Assembly: GCF_000483485.1 (NCBI RefSeq)
Contig: NZ_KI519609.1
Span: 1,455,460 to 1,519,459 of the forward strand
Reading direction: 5' to 3'
Origin: Thiomicrorhabdus chilensis DSM 12352
GTDB taxonomy: Bacteria > Pseudomonadota > Gammaproteobacteria > Thiomicrospirales > Thiomicrospiraceae
Length of the DNA stretch: 64,000 bases
Shown here: piece after piece, positions 16,968 to 26,483 of the stretch
Position numbering within the stretch: the stretch's first letter is position 1
Layout of the letters: each line of letters opens with the position of its first letter
Program-made: the position numbers and the translations under genes
Notes under the pieces: generated by a model
Told to the model about the DNA's origin: nothing
The model's database searches: none
Seen by the model: only the letters and a program-made list of their open reading frames with translations

Positions 16968-19631
16968 TTAAGCGTGAACCGGATAAGGTTTCGCGCTATC
17001 GATACCATATTTCTCGATAGCTTGAGCCACCACGTCTGCTTTGATGCTGCCGGCATCGGCCAGCGCTTTCAGCGCTTGCACGACCACATAGTAGCGATTC
17101 ACTTCAAAGAACTTACGCAGTTGTTCACGGGTATCGGAACGACCAAAGCCGTCCGTACCCAATACATAAAATTCACCCGGAACGTATTGACGAATACGCT
17201 CTGGATAGTCACGGATATAATCCGTTGCCGCAATAAACGGACCTTCTGCGCCTGAAAGGGTTTCAGTCACATAAGGCTGTTTTGGCGCTTCCGTCGGGTT
17301 CAACATATTCCAACGTGTGGTTTCAACACCGTCACGACGCAACATATTGAAACTTGGCGCACCCCAGATATCGGCCGCGACATCCCATTCGTTTTCAAGC
17401 ATTTCAGCCGCAGCGATGACTTCACGGAAAATGGTTCCCGAGCCCATCAGCTGAACTTTATTCTTATGCTTGGCTTCCGATTTCTTGAACGAATACAGAC
17501 CTTTCAGAATGCCTTCTTCGGAACCTTCCGGCATTTCAGGGTGCGAGTAGTTTTCGTTCATGGCGGTGATGTAGTAGAACACGTCCTCTTTTTCATGGAA
17601 CATGCGCTTGATACCGTCACGAATGATCACCGCCATTTCATATGCGAAAGTCGGGTCGTAAGACATGCAGTTAGGAATGTGGTCAAACTGTACCAAGTTG
17701 TGACCATCCTGATGCTGAAGACCTTCACCTTCAAGGGTGGTACGACCTGCCGTACCCCCCATTAGGAAACCGCGTGCACGGGAATCACCTGCTGCCCAAG
17801 CCAAGTCACCGATACGTTGGAAACCGAACATGGAGTAGTAAATATAGAACGGAATCATGCTCACGCCGTAGTTGGCATAAGCGGTAGAAGCCGCGACCCA
17901 GTTAGCCATCGCACCGGCTTCATTGATCCCTTCTTCAAATACTTGTCCGCTGGCAGATTCTTTGTACCACATCAGCTGATCGGCATCCATCGGCTCATAA
18001 AGCTGACCGGCCGGATCGTAAATACCCACCTGACGGAACAGACCTTCCATACCGAAAGTACGCGCCTCATCCGGAATGATCGGCACGACACGCGGGCCAA
18101 GTGTTTTGTCACGCAATAGAATCGAGATGATACGAACGAATGCCATAGTCGTGGACATTTCACGTTCGCCGGTACCGTCCGTCAACATTTTGAAGACATC
18201 CAACGCGGGAACCGGTAAAGCTTCGGCGTTGTCTTGACGGGACGGTAAAGAACCGCCCATTTCTTCACGGCGCTCACGCATATACTTCATGACGTCGGAA
18301 TCTTCGTCCGGACGATAGAAAGGCACCGGCCCGTTTTCCAATTCGTCATCGGAAATCGGGATCGCAAAACGGTCACGGAAGTATTTGTAACCTTCCACGT
18401 CCAATTTTTTCTGCTGGTGGGCGGTATTGGCCGCTTCACCATAAGGCCCCATGCCGTAACCTTTGATTGTTTTGGCCAGGATCACGGTCGGCTTGCCGAC
18501 GATTTCCGAAGCGCGTTTGTAAGCGTTGTAGATTTTACGCGGTGAATGACCACCACGGCTTAACTTGAAGATTTCGTCATCGGTCATATCTTCAACCAAC
18601 GCCGCGGTTTCCGGATACTTGCCGAAGAAGTGTTTACGCACAAAGGCACCGTCTTTGGCTTTGTAGGACTGGTATTCACCGTCAACCACTTCACCCATGC
18701 GTTCAATCAGCTTACCGGTTTTGTCTTTGGCCAACAGGCGATCCCAGCCGGAGCCCCAAATCACTTTAGTCACAGACCAACCCGCACCGCGGAACAGGCC
18801 TTCAAGTTCGTCGATGATGCTGTCGTTACCACGAACCGGCCCATCTAGACGCTGCAAGTTACAGTTGATGACAAATACCAGGTTGTCCAGTTTTTCACGT
18901 TTGGCCAATTGAATGGCACCACGAGATTCCGGCTCATCCATCTCACCGTCGCCCAAAAACGCCCAGACTTTACGACCTGTGGTTTCAGCCAAACCACGTG
19001 CCTGCATATATTTCATGAAACGTGCCTGGTAGATCGCCATGAGTGGTCCAAGCCCCATAGAAACCGTCGGGAACTGCCAGTAATCGTTCATCAACCAAGG
19101 GTGCGGATAGGAAGACAGGCCGTTACCGTCCACTTCCTGGCGGTAGTTCCTCAACTGCTCTTCATTTAAACGTCCCTCAAGGAAAGAACGCGCATACATG
19201 CCCGGAGCGGTATGCCCCTGGAAGAAAACCATATCGGCACCCTGCTCATGCTTAGGACCTTTGAAGAAGTGGTTCATTCCCACTTCATACAAGGTACAAC
19301 TAGAAGCATACGAGGCGATGTGACCACCCACACTAGTATTCTTATTGGCTCCCGACACGGTGGCCATCGCATTCCAGCGTAAAATCGCACGCAACTTCTG
19401 CTCAAGGCTCATATCGCCTGGGTAGTTGACCTGCTCTTCTTCGGAAATGGTATTGATATAAGGCGTGTTAGCCGAATAAGGAATGTCGATGCCGTGAACA
19501 CGGGCTTTTTCGATTAGGCTTGCGATAATGTGTTGCGCCTTGTCCGTGCCTTCAAAATCGACAACGGCTTCTAAGGCATCAATCCACTCTTGTGTTTCTT
19601 GTGGATCTTGGTCTACAAAATTTTCGCTCAT
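16968..19631 (-). CDS. aceE: Pyruvate dehydrogenase E1, homodimeric type
   Basis: E1 decarboxylates pyruvate with thiamine diphosphate and acetylates the E2 lipoyl group. The 887-residue length, the N-terminal QETQEWIDALEAVVD segment and the ThDP-binding stretch from GDGEMDEPESRGA to VINCN are those of the single-chain gammaproteobacterial E1. The HIASYASS and GHTAPGMYARSFLEGR segments near the active site are also typical. It is the first gene of the operon, with a 132-base gap before aceF and a long upstream region (19632-20027). No PdhR-type operator could be recognised there. Confidence 0.97.
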   Translation of the reverse strand: MSENFVDQDPQETQEWIDALEAVVDFEGTDKAQHIIASLIEKARVHGIDIPYSANTPYINTISEEEQVNYPGDMSLEQKLRAILRWNAMATVSGANKNTSVGGHIASYASSCTLYEVGMNHFFKGPKHEQGADMVFFQGHTAPGMYARSFLEGRLNEEQLRNYRQEVDGNGLSSYPHPWLMNDYWQFPTVSMGLGPLMAIYQARFMKYMQARGLAETTGRKVWAFLGDGEMDEPESRGAIQLAKREKLDNLVFVINCNLQRLDGPVRGNDSIIDELEGLFRGAGWSVTKVIWGSGWDRLLAKDKTGKLIERMGEVVDGEYQSYKAKDGAFVRKHFFGKYPETAALVEDMTDDEIFKLSRGGHSPRKIYNAYKRASEIVGKPTVILAKTIKGYGMGPYGEAANTAHQQKKLDVEGYKYFRDRFAIPISDDELENGPVPFYRPDEDSDVMKYMRERREEMGGSLPSRQDNAEALPVPALDVFKMLTDGTGEREMSTTMAFVRIISILLRDKTLGPRVVPIIPDEARTFGMEGLFRQVGIYDPAGQLYEPMDADQLMWYKESASGQVFEEGINEAGAMANWVAASTAYANYGVSMIPFYIYYSMFGFQRIGDLAWAAGDSRARGFLMGGTAGRTTLEGEGLQHQDGHNLVQFDHIPNCMSYDPTFAYEMAVIIRDGIKRMFHEKEDVFYYITAMNENYSHPEMPEGSEEGILKGLYSFKKSEAKHKNKVQLMGSGTIFREVIAAAEMLENEWDVAADIWGAPSFNMLRRDGVETTRWNMLNPTEAPKQPYVTETLSGAEGPFIAATDYIRDYPERIRQYVPGEFYVLGTDGFGRSDTREQLRKFFEVNRYYVVVQALKALADAGSIKADVVAQAIEKYGIDSAKPYPVHA

Positions 19632-20026
19632 GATGTGCGTACCTCATGGGTTGGATCATTAATCTCCAGGTGCTGGGTGGGCCTGAAGCAAAGTCAGTAC
19701 AGATAGGTCGTATCCATACCGCCAACAAAAATTAAACGTCTAGGGTTCCAGCTACTTAGTATTGCCAAGACGTTGAACAAAGGATTTGGTTTACTTATTT
19801 AACAGCGTTCGGCGTTTCCGCCGTGAGGTCTTTTATAAACTCAACAACCGCCAAAAAAGACGAATATTACCGCATCACTGGGTTCAATAAAGTTGTGGCA
19901 TAATAACATTTTTTACGCCATTTTTACATTTAAAGCGGAACCGGCAGGCCTGCCTATTCTGCATGGTTTCGCTAAGCAATTGAATATTTTGTATTTCCAT
20001 CCTTAAAACACCCTGAAAACCGATAC
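19632..20026. other. Upstream region of the aceE operon
   Basis: This long gap precedes aceE on the - strand and should contain its promoter. It holds a CAGGCCTG palindrome (19945-19952) and a small GGCG/CGCC hairpin near 19810-19822. No convincing promoter hexamers, operator or riboswitch were recognised. Confidence 0.4.
19937..19960. repeat. CAGGCCTG palindrome
   Basis: The core is at 19945-19952, extended to GGCAGGCCTGCC, with ATTCT on the right. It lies between the rppH terminator and the aceE upstream region. Confidence 0.75.
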
Positions 20027-20052
20027 AAAAAAGCCCCGAAATCGGGGCTTTC
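20027..20052 (-). terminator. Terminator of rppH
   Basis: AAAGCCCCGA/TCGGGGCTTT forms a tight hairpin with six T following on the - strand, 70 bases beyond the rppH stop. Confidence 0.9.
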
Positions 20053-20121
20053 ACGAACGATGCCAGGTCGGTTTTAAACACAAAAACGTGCCGCATACCG
20101 AGTCAAACACTTGTTAAGTAC

Positions 20122-20610
20122 TTATTTAGGCAGCCAAAACTTGTCAAGTACGTCTTCAAGTTCCGTCAGAGCCTGATGATAGACCGCCTGTTTGAAACAC
20201 ACCACTTCCTGAACCGGGCGCCAATAATCCACCCATGTCCAGTCTTCAAACTCCGGGCTTTCGTGCAATCCGAGATCGATACGGTCCGAATTGCCCTCCA
20301 AACCCAACATGAACCAGATCTGCTTTTGACCAATACACACCGGCTGACTGTAGTGACGAATCAGGTGTTTGGGCAAGTCATAAGTCAACCAGTCCTGAGT
20401 GCGTCCCAAAACACGAACATCGGATGGTTCCAGCCCCACCTCTTCTTTCAGCTCTCTAAACACGGCCTGTTGAGGGGTTTCATGTTCACGAATCCCGCCT
20501 TGGGGAAACTGCCAAGCATCCTGCTGGATGCGCTTGCCCCAAAAGAGCTTGCCTTCTTTATTGACAATAATAATACCGACATTCGGTCGATACCCATCTT
20601 GATCTATCAC
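20122..20610 (-). CDS. rppH: RNA pyrophosphohydrolase
   Basis: RppH removes pyrophosphate from triphosphorylated mRNA 5' ends and so triggers RNase E-dependent decay. The 162-residue protein carries a complete Nudix box (GGIREHETPQQAVFRELKEEVGL) near residues 38-60. The N-terminal YRPNVGIIIVNKEGKLFWGKR and the QFPQGG before the box are diagnostic of RppH rather than other Nudix proteins. A GTG start is used, with AAGG seven bases upstream. The gene has its own terminator. Confidence 0.95.
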   Translation of the reverse strand: MIDQDGYRPNVGIIIVNKEGKLFWGKRIQQDAWQFPQGGIREHETPQQAVFRELKEEVGLEPSDVRVLGRTQDWLTYDLPKHLIRHYSQPVCIGQKQIWFMLGLEGNSDRIDLGLHESPEFEDWTWVDYWRPVQEVVCFKQAVYHQALTELEDVLDKFWLPK

Positions 20611-20811
20611 AAATAGCCTTAAAAACTTTTAATACAAATATCCCGTATTATTGCCCATATTTCGCTCAATATTCAATCCAAATTTTGTTAATGTCGCCAT
20701 TATCCCCGATTCAAGCCAAAATAAATGGCGCAATTGCCAGGGCGTGACTTGTGGCTACCCAATCAATGGTTTAGGATTGTCGCACCCAGAATAATTAGGA
20801 ACAGGCAAAAG

Positions 20812-21465
20812 ATGGCACTCGCAATTTTTGATCTCGACAACACCCTTATCGCCGGTGACAGCGATTATTTATGGGGGGAGTTTTTAGTTAAAAACGGTTA
20901 CGTTGATGGTGAAGACTTCGCCAAACAAAACGATCGCTTTTATCAAGATTACCAATCGGGGTCTCTTGACATCATGGCCTACCAACGTTTTGCCCTCAAA
21001 CCTTTGAGTGAGCAGAGCATGGATACCCTGGCCGATTGGCACAAGCAATTCATGCAGACTTTTATCGATCCCATATTGCTGCCGAAAGCCCAGCAACTGG
21101 TTAATAAACACAAAAAACAAGGGGATCGCCTGCTCATTATCACCGCCACTAACACCTTCATTACCCGACCCATTGGCAAACGTTACGGCATTACCGAATT
21201 GCTGGGGACCGAAGGCGAGATCATTGACAACCGTTATACTGGAGAAGTCTCCGGCACCCCTACTTTCCAACAGGGCAAGGTAACACGCCTCAATGAGTGG
21301 CTGGAAGAACAGGGCGAAACCTTGGAAGGCAGTTATTTCTATTCCGATTCACACAACGATTTGCCGCTTTTAGAAATTGTCGATTTTCCGGTGGTGGTGG
21401 ATGCCGACGATACCCTAAGCGCCATCGCTAAACAAAAAGGCTGGCCAGCCATCAGTTTGCGTTAA
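20812..21465 (+). CDS. HAD-IB family hydrolase, SerB-like
   Basis: The 217-residue protein is a HAD phosphatase of subfamily IB. Motif I is FDLDNTLIAGD, motif II lies at LLIITATNTFI, and motif III/IV is SDSHNDLPLLEIVD. Proteins of this kind are related to phosphoserine phosphatase but commonly act on other phosphomonoesters, so the substrate is left open. The ATG at 20812 is preferred over an earlier TTG at 20725 because AGG lies seven bases before it and because motif I falls at the expected distance from the N-terminus. Confidence 0.88.
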   Translation: MALAIFDLDNTLIAGDSDYLWGEFLVKNGYVDGEDFAKQNDRFYQDYQSGSLDIMAYQRFALKPLSEQSMDTLADWHKQFMQTFIDPILLPKAQQLVNKHKKQGDRLLIITATNTFITRPIGKRYGITELLGTEGEIIDNRYTGEVSGTPTFQQGKVTRLNEWLEEQGETLEGSYFYSDSHNDLPLLEIVDFPVVVDADDTLSAIAKQKGWPAISLR

Positions 21466-21471
21466 AACCTG

Positions 21472-21495
21472 AAAACAGGCAGGCCTGTCCATTTT
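21472..21495. repeat. CAGGCCTG palindrome with AT arms
   Basis: The core is at 21480-21487, preceded by AAAAC and followed by ATTTT. It lies between the HAD gene stop and its terminator. Confidence 0.8.
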
Positions 21496-21518
21496 CAAAC
21501 AGCCTTGACAGAATCTAT

Positions 21519-21545
21519 AAAAAAACCGCCATAAAGGCGGTTTTT
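21519..21545. terminator. Terminator after the HAD gene
   Basis: ACCGCC/GGCGGT pairs around ATAAA with A and T runs on either side; usable from both directions between convergent genes. Confidence 0.9.
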
Positions 21546-21588
21546 ATCTTTTTATCTTTTTATCTTTTTATCTTTTTATCTTTTTATC
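21541..21588. repeat. Six tandem copies of an 8-bp unit (TTTTTATC)
   Basis: The unit TTTTTATC is repeated six times without interruption, starting in the T run of the preceding terminator. It lies in the 182-base gap between the HAD gene and flavodoxin. Such arrays vary in copy number by slippage, but this one is in no promoter or reading frame. Confidence 0.9.
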
Positions 21589-21647
21589 TTTTCGATTAGG
21601 CCAGAAACCCTTAAAGACCCCCTTAACCTAAAGTCAAACTGAAAAAA

Positions 21648-22163
21648 TCAGATTTCGAACTCTTCTTTAATCTGATCGACCCAGTCGTCCACTCGACTGG
21701 CTGTCAACTCAGGTTGCTGGTCTTCATCAATGCCCAAGCCGACAAAAAACTCTTCATCTTCGGTAACGGCTTTTGACTCGTCAAACTCAAACCCGTCGGT
21801 TGAGGTATAACCCGCCGGGATGGCGCCGTTTTCGACCGCGATGTCATGCATCATGCCCATGGCGTCCAAAAAGTACTCTGAATAATCCGCCTGGTCGCCC
21901 AAACCGAAACACGCTACGGTTTTACCAGTGAAATCGATGCCTTTGAAGTCTTCCCAGAAATCATCCCAGCTACTTTGCAATTCACCGTAGTACCAAGTTG
22001 GTTGGCCCAGAATAATCTTATCGTATTTGGCAAAATCCTCTGCGCTGGCGGTTGCGATATCGTGAACATCAACCAGGTCAGCACCGATTTTATCCTTAAT
22101 CATATCTGCAACGCGTTCTGTGTTACCTGTATCCGTTCCGTAGAATAGGCCAACTTTGCTCAT
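21648..22163 (-). CDS. fldA: Flavodoxin
   Basis: Flavodoxin is a small FMN electron carrier that can replace ferredoxin. The 171-residue length fits the long-chain type. The FMN phosphate loop is GTDTGNTE (about 9-16), followed by the GQPTWYYGELQSSWDDF region and FGLGDQADYSEYF, where the aromatic residues stacking on the flavin are expected. A long-chain insertion (ENGAIPAGYTSTDGFEFDES) is present. AAGGG precedes the ATG. No Fur box was identified upstream. Confidence 0.95.
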   Translation of the reverse strand: MSKVGLFYGTDTGNTERVADMIKDKIGADLVDVHDIATASAEDFAKYDKIILGQPTWYYGELQSSWDDFWEDFKGIDFTGKTVACFGLGDQADYSEYFLDAMGMMHDIAVENGAIPAGYTSTDGFEFDESKAVTEDEEFFVGLGIDEDQQPELTASRVDDWVDQIKEEFEI

Positions 22164-22344
22164 GTTTGTACCCTTTTAAGTCAAAATGAAAGTAAAATGA
22201 AATCCAAATCCGTTTATAGGATTCGCTTGCCGTACACTACAAAACCGTCGTACGACAAACGTATTTATGCGCTATAACTCATATTTATCACGAATAATAG
22301 CATAACCCCCCGGTTAATTAATTCACTAAATTTTATCGTGCTTT

Positions 22345-22557
22345 ATGAATAAAACTAATTCGATTGATTGCTTTAAATGTCAACATTTTTACATCACCTG
22401 GGATGCGAATCAACCGCGAGGTTGCAAGGCTTTTAACTTTAAAAGCCGACAAATGCCAAGCCAAGTGGTTCAGGAAAGCTCCGGAGCTCCGTGCCTTAAA
22501 TTCAACCCCAAACCGGAACCTCAAAAAAAACCGCCTAAAAAAGGCTGGATCGCTTAA
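22345..22557 (+). CDS. Small conserved cysteine-motif protein
   Basis: This 70-residue protein has a CxxC pair (CFKC) and two further cysteines (RGCKAF and APCLKF), which could bind a metal. The pattern CFKCQHFYITWDANQPRGCKAF is one I recognise from short conserved bacterial proteins that databases label inconsistently. The C-terminus is a proline/lysine-rich tail. It is convergent with ampD, the two stop codons being one base apart. Function unknown. Confidence 0.75.
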   Translation: MNKTNSIDCFKCQHFYITWDANQPRGCKAFNFKSRQMPSQVVQESSGAPCLKFNPKPEPQKKPPKKGWIA

Positions 22558-22558
22558 G

Positions 22559-23137
22559 TCATTCTTTATGCTGCCAAGTCAGCGGCACATCCAACAGCCG
22601 TGCCAAAGAGACCCACTGAAAATACTGGCCCGGATCGGTTTTTCTGCCCGGAGCGATATGCTGATGTCCCACGACCTTATGCCCGGCCAAACTGGGATAG
22701 GCCTGCCACAAGCCCTGAATCAACTCCGCCAAGGCATGGTACTGGCTGGCGGTATAACAACACTGATCGGTGCCTTCCAACTCAATCCCAATCGAAAAAT
22801 CATTACAACGCTCACGCCCTTCAAACTGGGAAACCCCGGCATGCCAAGCCCGACAATGAAAAGGCACATACTGAATCAGCCTGCCATCACGGCGAATCAA
22901 TACATGCGCCGACACTTTCAGATCCTTGATGCTTTCAAAATAGGGATCCTCAGCCGGATCCAACTGATTGGTAAACAGCTGCGTCACCGCATGGCCGCCA
23001 AATTGATCGGGCGGCAGACTGATACCGTGCACGACAATCAGATCGACGTCCACCCCAGGCGGCCGTTCATCATAATTCGGACTTTTGATAAATTCCGCCT
23101 GCTCACACAGGCCTGATTTAAAATCCACATAGTACAT
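22559..23137 (-). CDS. ampD: 1,6-anhydro-N-acetylmuramyl-L-alanine amidase
   Basis: AmpD cleaves the amide bond of cytoplasmic anhydro-muropeptides in cell-wall recycling. The 192-residue protein has the amidase_2 zinc site: the first His in VVHGISLPP, a second in GHKVVGHQHIAPGRKTDPG, and the conserved Asp of that segment. The Glu of SIGIELEG and the stretch RDGRLIQYVPF...AWHAG are also typical. The ATG at 23137 with GGGAG seven bases before it is preferred to a TTG six codons earlier. A CAGGCCTG core (23108-23115) lies in the first codons. Confidence 0.94.
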   Translation of the reverse strand: MYYVDFKSGLCEQAEFIKSPNYDERPPGVDVDLIVVHGISLPPDQFGGHAVTQLFTNQLDPAEDPYFESIKDLKVSAHVLIRRDGRLIQYVPFHCRAWHAGVSQFEGRERCNDFSIGIELEGTDQCCYTASQYHALAELIQGLWQAYPSLAGHKVVGHQHIAPGRKTDPGQYFQWVSLARLLDVPLTWQHKE

Positions 23138-23280
23138 GTCAATGCTCCCATTCAAATCCGCACCCAGCCTTAGCCCTTTAGGCTAAACGGATAAGGTATA
23201 ATACCGAAATTTGGCGTATTTTATAGATTTCTACTTGAATAGGCCATAAAGAGAGATTTGCACGAGTCAATGGCACGACT

Positions 23281-23416
23281 AAAAAAGTTAAAATGCACGG
23301 CTTCTGTGTTAAAAAATTGGGCAATAGCACGTTATTACCTGCATTTTTTGCCTTGAATCCGCACATTTTTACGCCTTTTTATCTCGCGCCCTGACTTGTA
23401 CAAAGCTCTCATAAAG
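23281..23416 (+). repeat. Intergenic element shared with the gloB upstream region
   Basis: About 135 bases match 63317-63453 in order and spacing. Shared blocks are GTTAAAAT, CAATAGC, CATTTTT with GCCTT, GCGCCC and CAAAGCTCTC. It lies directly before nadC, with the same orientation relative to the downstream gene as the second copy. It could be a small mobile element, a leader RNA or a shared regulatory region. Confidence 0.7.
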
Positions 23417-23461
23417 ACTTTTAAATTGGCACTAACGGCAAAGACCTTGAGTACACAGATT

Positions 23462-24304
23462 ATGCGAAACATCGATTACTTTCAAACACTCACCCAGACA
23501 GTTGAAAACGCCCTGGCGGAAGATATCCAAAATGCCGACCTGACCGCGGATTTGATTCCTGAAGAGAAAAACGCCACGGCGCGTATCATCTGTCGTGAAG
23601 CGGCGGTGATCTGCGGCCGACCTTGGTTTAACGAAGTATTCCGGCAAATCGACGACAGCATTGTCATCAACTGGTTCGTGGACGAAGGTGAACAGGTAAC
23701 ACCCGATCAACTGCTGTGCACCTTGAAGGGATCCGCTCGGCATATCCTGACGGCAGAACGTACCGCATTGAATTTTTTACAGACCTTGTCGGCCACTGCC
23801 ACGGTCACGGCTCAGTATGTCAGCAAACTCAAAGGCGGTAAAACCCAACTTTTAGACACACGCAAAACCTTGCCGGGCTTGAGAATGGCACAAAAATATG
23901 CGGTCGCCTGCGGCGGCGGCACCAATCATCGCATCGGTCTGTTTGATGCCATCCTCATCAAGGAAAACCACATCATGGCGGCTGGCAGCATTGCTCAAGC
24001 GGTACAAACGGCCAAACAGCGCCATCCCGGGATCAGCGTCGAGGTCGAAACCGAAAACCTGGACGAAGTGCAGCAAGCGGTCGATGCCGGCGCCGACATC
24101 ATCATGCTGGACAACTTCACCCTCGAAATGATGCATCGAGCGGTTAAGCTGGTTGAAGGACGTGCCAAACTTGAGGTGTCCGGCAATGTTGAAATCGAGC
24201 AACTGGAAAAACTGGCAAGCACACAGGTGGATTTCATCTCCACCGGAGCCATCACCAAACACATCCGGGCAATCGATCTCTCAATGCGCTTTGAAAGTCA
24301 TTGA
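23462..24304 (+). CDS. nadC: Nicotinate-nucleotide pyrophosphorylase (carboxylating)
   Basis: NadC converts quinolinate and PRPP to nicotinate mononucleotide in NAD synthesis. The 280-residue protein has the family landmarks: the N-terminal NALAEDIQNADLTADLIP, AERTALNFLQTLSATATVT, the basic TRKTLPGLRMAQKYAVACGGGTNHR segment for PRPP and quinolinate, EVETENLDEVQQAVDAGADIIMLDNF, and EVSGNV near the end. An ATG at 23462 gives the usual length; upstream in-frame TTG codons would add residues not seen in the family. The ribosome binding site is weak. Confidence 0.95.
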   Translation: MRNIDYFQTLTQTVENALAEDIQNADLTADLIPEEKNATARIICREAAVICGRPWFNEVFRQIDDSIVINWFVDEGEQVTPDQLLCTLKGSARHILTAERTALNFLQTLSATATVTAQYVSKLKGGKTQLLDTRKTLPGLRMAQKYAVACGGGTNHRIGLFDAILIKENHIMAAGSIAQAVQTAKQRHPGISVEVETENLDEVQQAVDAGADIIMLDNFTLEMMHRAVKLVEGRAKLEVSGNVEIEQLEKLASTQVDFISTGAITKHIRAIDLSMRFESH

Positions 24305-24449
24305 TTTTTAATCTGAAGTCTTCTGCGAACAGGTAAAATACTTTATAGTTGATGTAAGACTGGATGGTTCAGGTCTTTGGTCTGACCTCCACTCTATAGA
24401 CAACTGAAACGCAGAAGTTTAAGACAACCGCTAACACCCAAGGCACAGA

Positions 24450-26438
24450 GTGAACGACCACCTTCTTCTACACATAGTTTTATTGCTCGGCATCGCCGTC
24501 ATTACCGTTTCCATATCCCGCAGACTGCACTTTCCGCCCATTCTGAGTTATATCATCGTCGGGATCATTGTCGGTCCGTTTGGGTTTGGCTGGATTGAAA
24601 AAGAAGAAAACATCTCCCTGTTAGCGGAATTCGGCATCGTCTTTTTGCTGTTCTCAATCGGTCTCGAGTTTTCACTTTCGCAAATGGTCGCCATGCGCAA
24701 ACTGGTGTTTGGCCTGGGCAGCGCACAGGTACTGGGAACCGGCGTGGCCTTCTTCACCATCGGCTGGCTGGCCGGATTGGACACCAACACCAACATTGTG
24801 GTGGCCTGCGCCTTTGCCCTCTCCTCCACCGCCATTGTCATTAAACAGTTGACGGAACAGGCTGAAATCCAGTCACGCCATGGCCGCTCAGCGGTGGGCA
24901 TTCTGATTTTCCAGGACATTATGGCGATTCCGCTGCTGATCCTGATTCCCGCTTTAGCGATGAGCGGCGGCAGCGAAAATGCTTTGACCATGTCATTAGC
25001 CACCGCTTTTGTCAAAGGGATCGTGATTGTGGTCATCATGCATGCCATCGGCCGTTACCTGTTGCGGCCTCTGTTCCATGAAGTGGCTTCGGCCAAATCT
25101 TCGGAACTGTTTACCTTGACCGTTTTATTGGTGGCGCTGAGTTCAGCCGCGCTGACCGAAGAGATGGGCTTATCGATGACTCTGGGGGCGTTCTTAGCCG
25201 GCATGATGCTGGGTGAAACCGAATACCGTCACCAGATCGAATCTGATATCCGTCCTTTCCAGGACATTTTGCTCGGCCTGTTCTTCGTCACCGTCGGGAT
25301 GTTGATTTCGGTGGAACGCCTTATCGAACATTTCTGGTCGATTGTTGCCTTGACGATTGGCATCATCCTCATCAAAGGCTTCATCATCTATGGGATTGCC
25401 CGCGTGTTTGGAAAAAAACCGGGCGTGGCCACCCGAACCGCCGTCTCTCTGGCACAGGTCGGGGAGTTTGGTCTGGTTCTGATGACCCTTGCCTTTACCT
25501 ACAAACTCTTGCCGGAAGACACCGGCAACATCCTGCTGACTTCCGCAGTCATCAGCATGGCGATTTCGCCGTTCATTGTTAAATTCAACGGAAAAATCGC
25601 ACGTTACCTGCATAAATCCAGCTATTCGCAAAATCATGCCGACATTGAGCACAGCATTGCGGAAGACAATGTACACCTGTCCAAACACGTGATTCTGTGT
25701 GGTTTCGGGCGTGTCGGCCAGACTGTAAGCCGATTTTTACATAATGCCAATGAAACCTTTATCGCGTTGGACATGGACATCAAACGTGTCAATGAAGCCC
25801 ACAACGCCGGGGAACGTGTGTATTACGGCGATGCCGCCAAAGAACGTATTCTGCATGCCGCAGGACTGGATAAGGCCAAGGCCGTCATCATCACTTTCAG
25901 CGATTATCACGCCTCTTTAAAGATTTTGCACGCGATCCGCCACATCAATAAAGATATTCCGATCTTGGTTCGAACCATCGACGATTCACGCCTCAATGAA
26001 TTATTGGAGGCCGGCGCCTCAGAAGTGGTGCCCGATACCTTTGAATCGAGCATCATGCTCTCCTCTCACCTATTGCTGATGATCGGCCAGCCGCCCAGCA
26101 AAGTGCTGCGTGAAACCCGTTCGGTGCGCAAAGACCGCTACAAGATTTTGGAAAATTTCTACCCAGGCCAGGACGACAATCCACTTGACGAACACCACAT
26201 CATGAACCGCATCATCCATACGGTATTTGTCGAGGAGACCGCATTCGCGGTTGGAAAGACATTGAAGGAGATCCCCTTTGAGGAGATGAATGTGCAGGTC
26301 GATGCCATTGCACGCGGTCATGTTCGCGGCGAAAACCCCGATGAAGACACCGTGATCCGCGCGCATGACCGCATTGTCATTTCAGGCTTGGTGGAAGATG
26401 TCGAACGGGTCGAATATTATCTGATTACCGGCAAGTAA
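24450..26438 (+). CDS. Kef-type monovalent cation:proton antiporter
   Basis: The 662-residue protein is a CPA2 antiporter. About twelve transmembrane helices occupy residues 1-385 and include FGIVFLLFSIGLEFS and LGAFLAGMMLGETEYRHQIE. A TrkA-N/RCK nucleotide-binding domain follows (HVILCGFGRVGQTVSRFL, GxGxxG) and then a TrkA-C-like end (about 580-660). It would exchange K+ or Na+ for H+ under control of a bound dinucleotide or ligand. The start is GTG. It resembles YbaL/KefB, but no ancillary KefF/KefG-type gene is next to it. Confidence 0.9.
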   Translation: MNDHLLLHIVLLLGIAVITVSISRRLHFPPILSYIIVGIIVGPFGFGWIEKEENISLLAEFGIVFLLFSIGLEFSLSQMVAMRKLVFGLGSAQVLGTGVAFFTIGWLAGLDTNTNIVVACAFALSSTAIVIKQLTEQAEIQSRHGRSAVGILIFQDIMAIPLLILIPALAMSGGSENALTMSLATAFVKGIVIVVIMHAIGRYLLRPLFHEVASAKSSELFTLTVLLVALSSAALTEEMGLSMTLGAFLAGMMLGETEYRHQIESDIRPFQDILLGLFFVTVGMLISVERLIEHFWSIVALTIGIILIKGFIIYGIARVFGKKPGVATRTAVSLAQVGEFGLVLMTLAFTYKLLPEDTGNILLTSAVISMAISPFIVKFNGKIARYLHKSSYSQNHADIEHSIAEDNVHLSKHVILCGFGRVGQTVSRFLHNANETFIALDMDIKRVNEAHNAGERVYYGDAAKERILHAAGLDKAKAVIITFSDYHASLKILHAIRHINKDIPILVRTIDDSRLNELLEAGASEVVPDTFESSIMLSSHLLLMIGQPPSKVLRETRSVRKDRYKILENFYPGQDDNPLDEHHIMNRIIHTVFVEETAFAVGKTLKEIPFEEMNVQVDAIARGHVRGENPDEDTVIRAHDRIVISGLVEDVERVEYYLITGK

Positions 26439-26483
26439 GCCGTATGCTGTATCGGGCTTTGGGGGCTCCCAGACTTAGCAGAC

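Noticed and set aside
19884-20096. Small gene between aceE and rppH on the - strand
   Set aside because: The frame overlaps both a terminator and a CAGGCCTG element, has no ribosome binding site and reads through repeats, so it is likely spurious.
21541-21588. CRISPR-like tandem repeat
   Set aside because: Units are 8 bp without spacers, so this is a simple tandem repeat.
23178-23366. Small - strand gene upstream of nadC
   Set aside because: It lies mostly within the repeated intergenic element and has no ribosome binding site; similar frames arise from that repeat.
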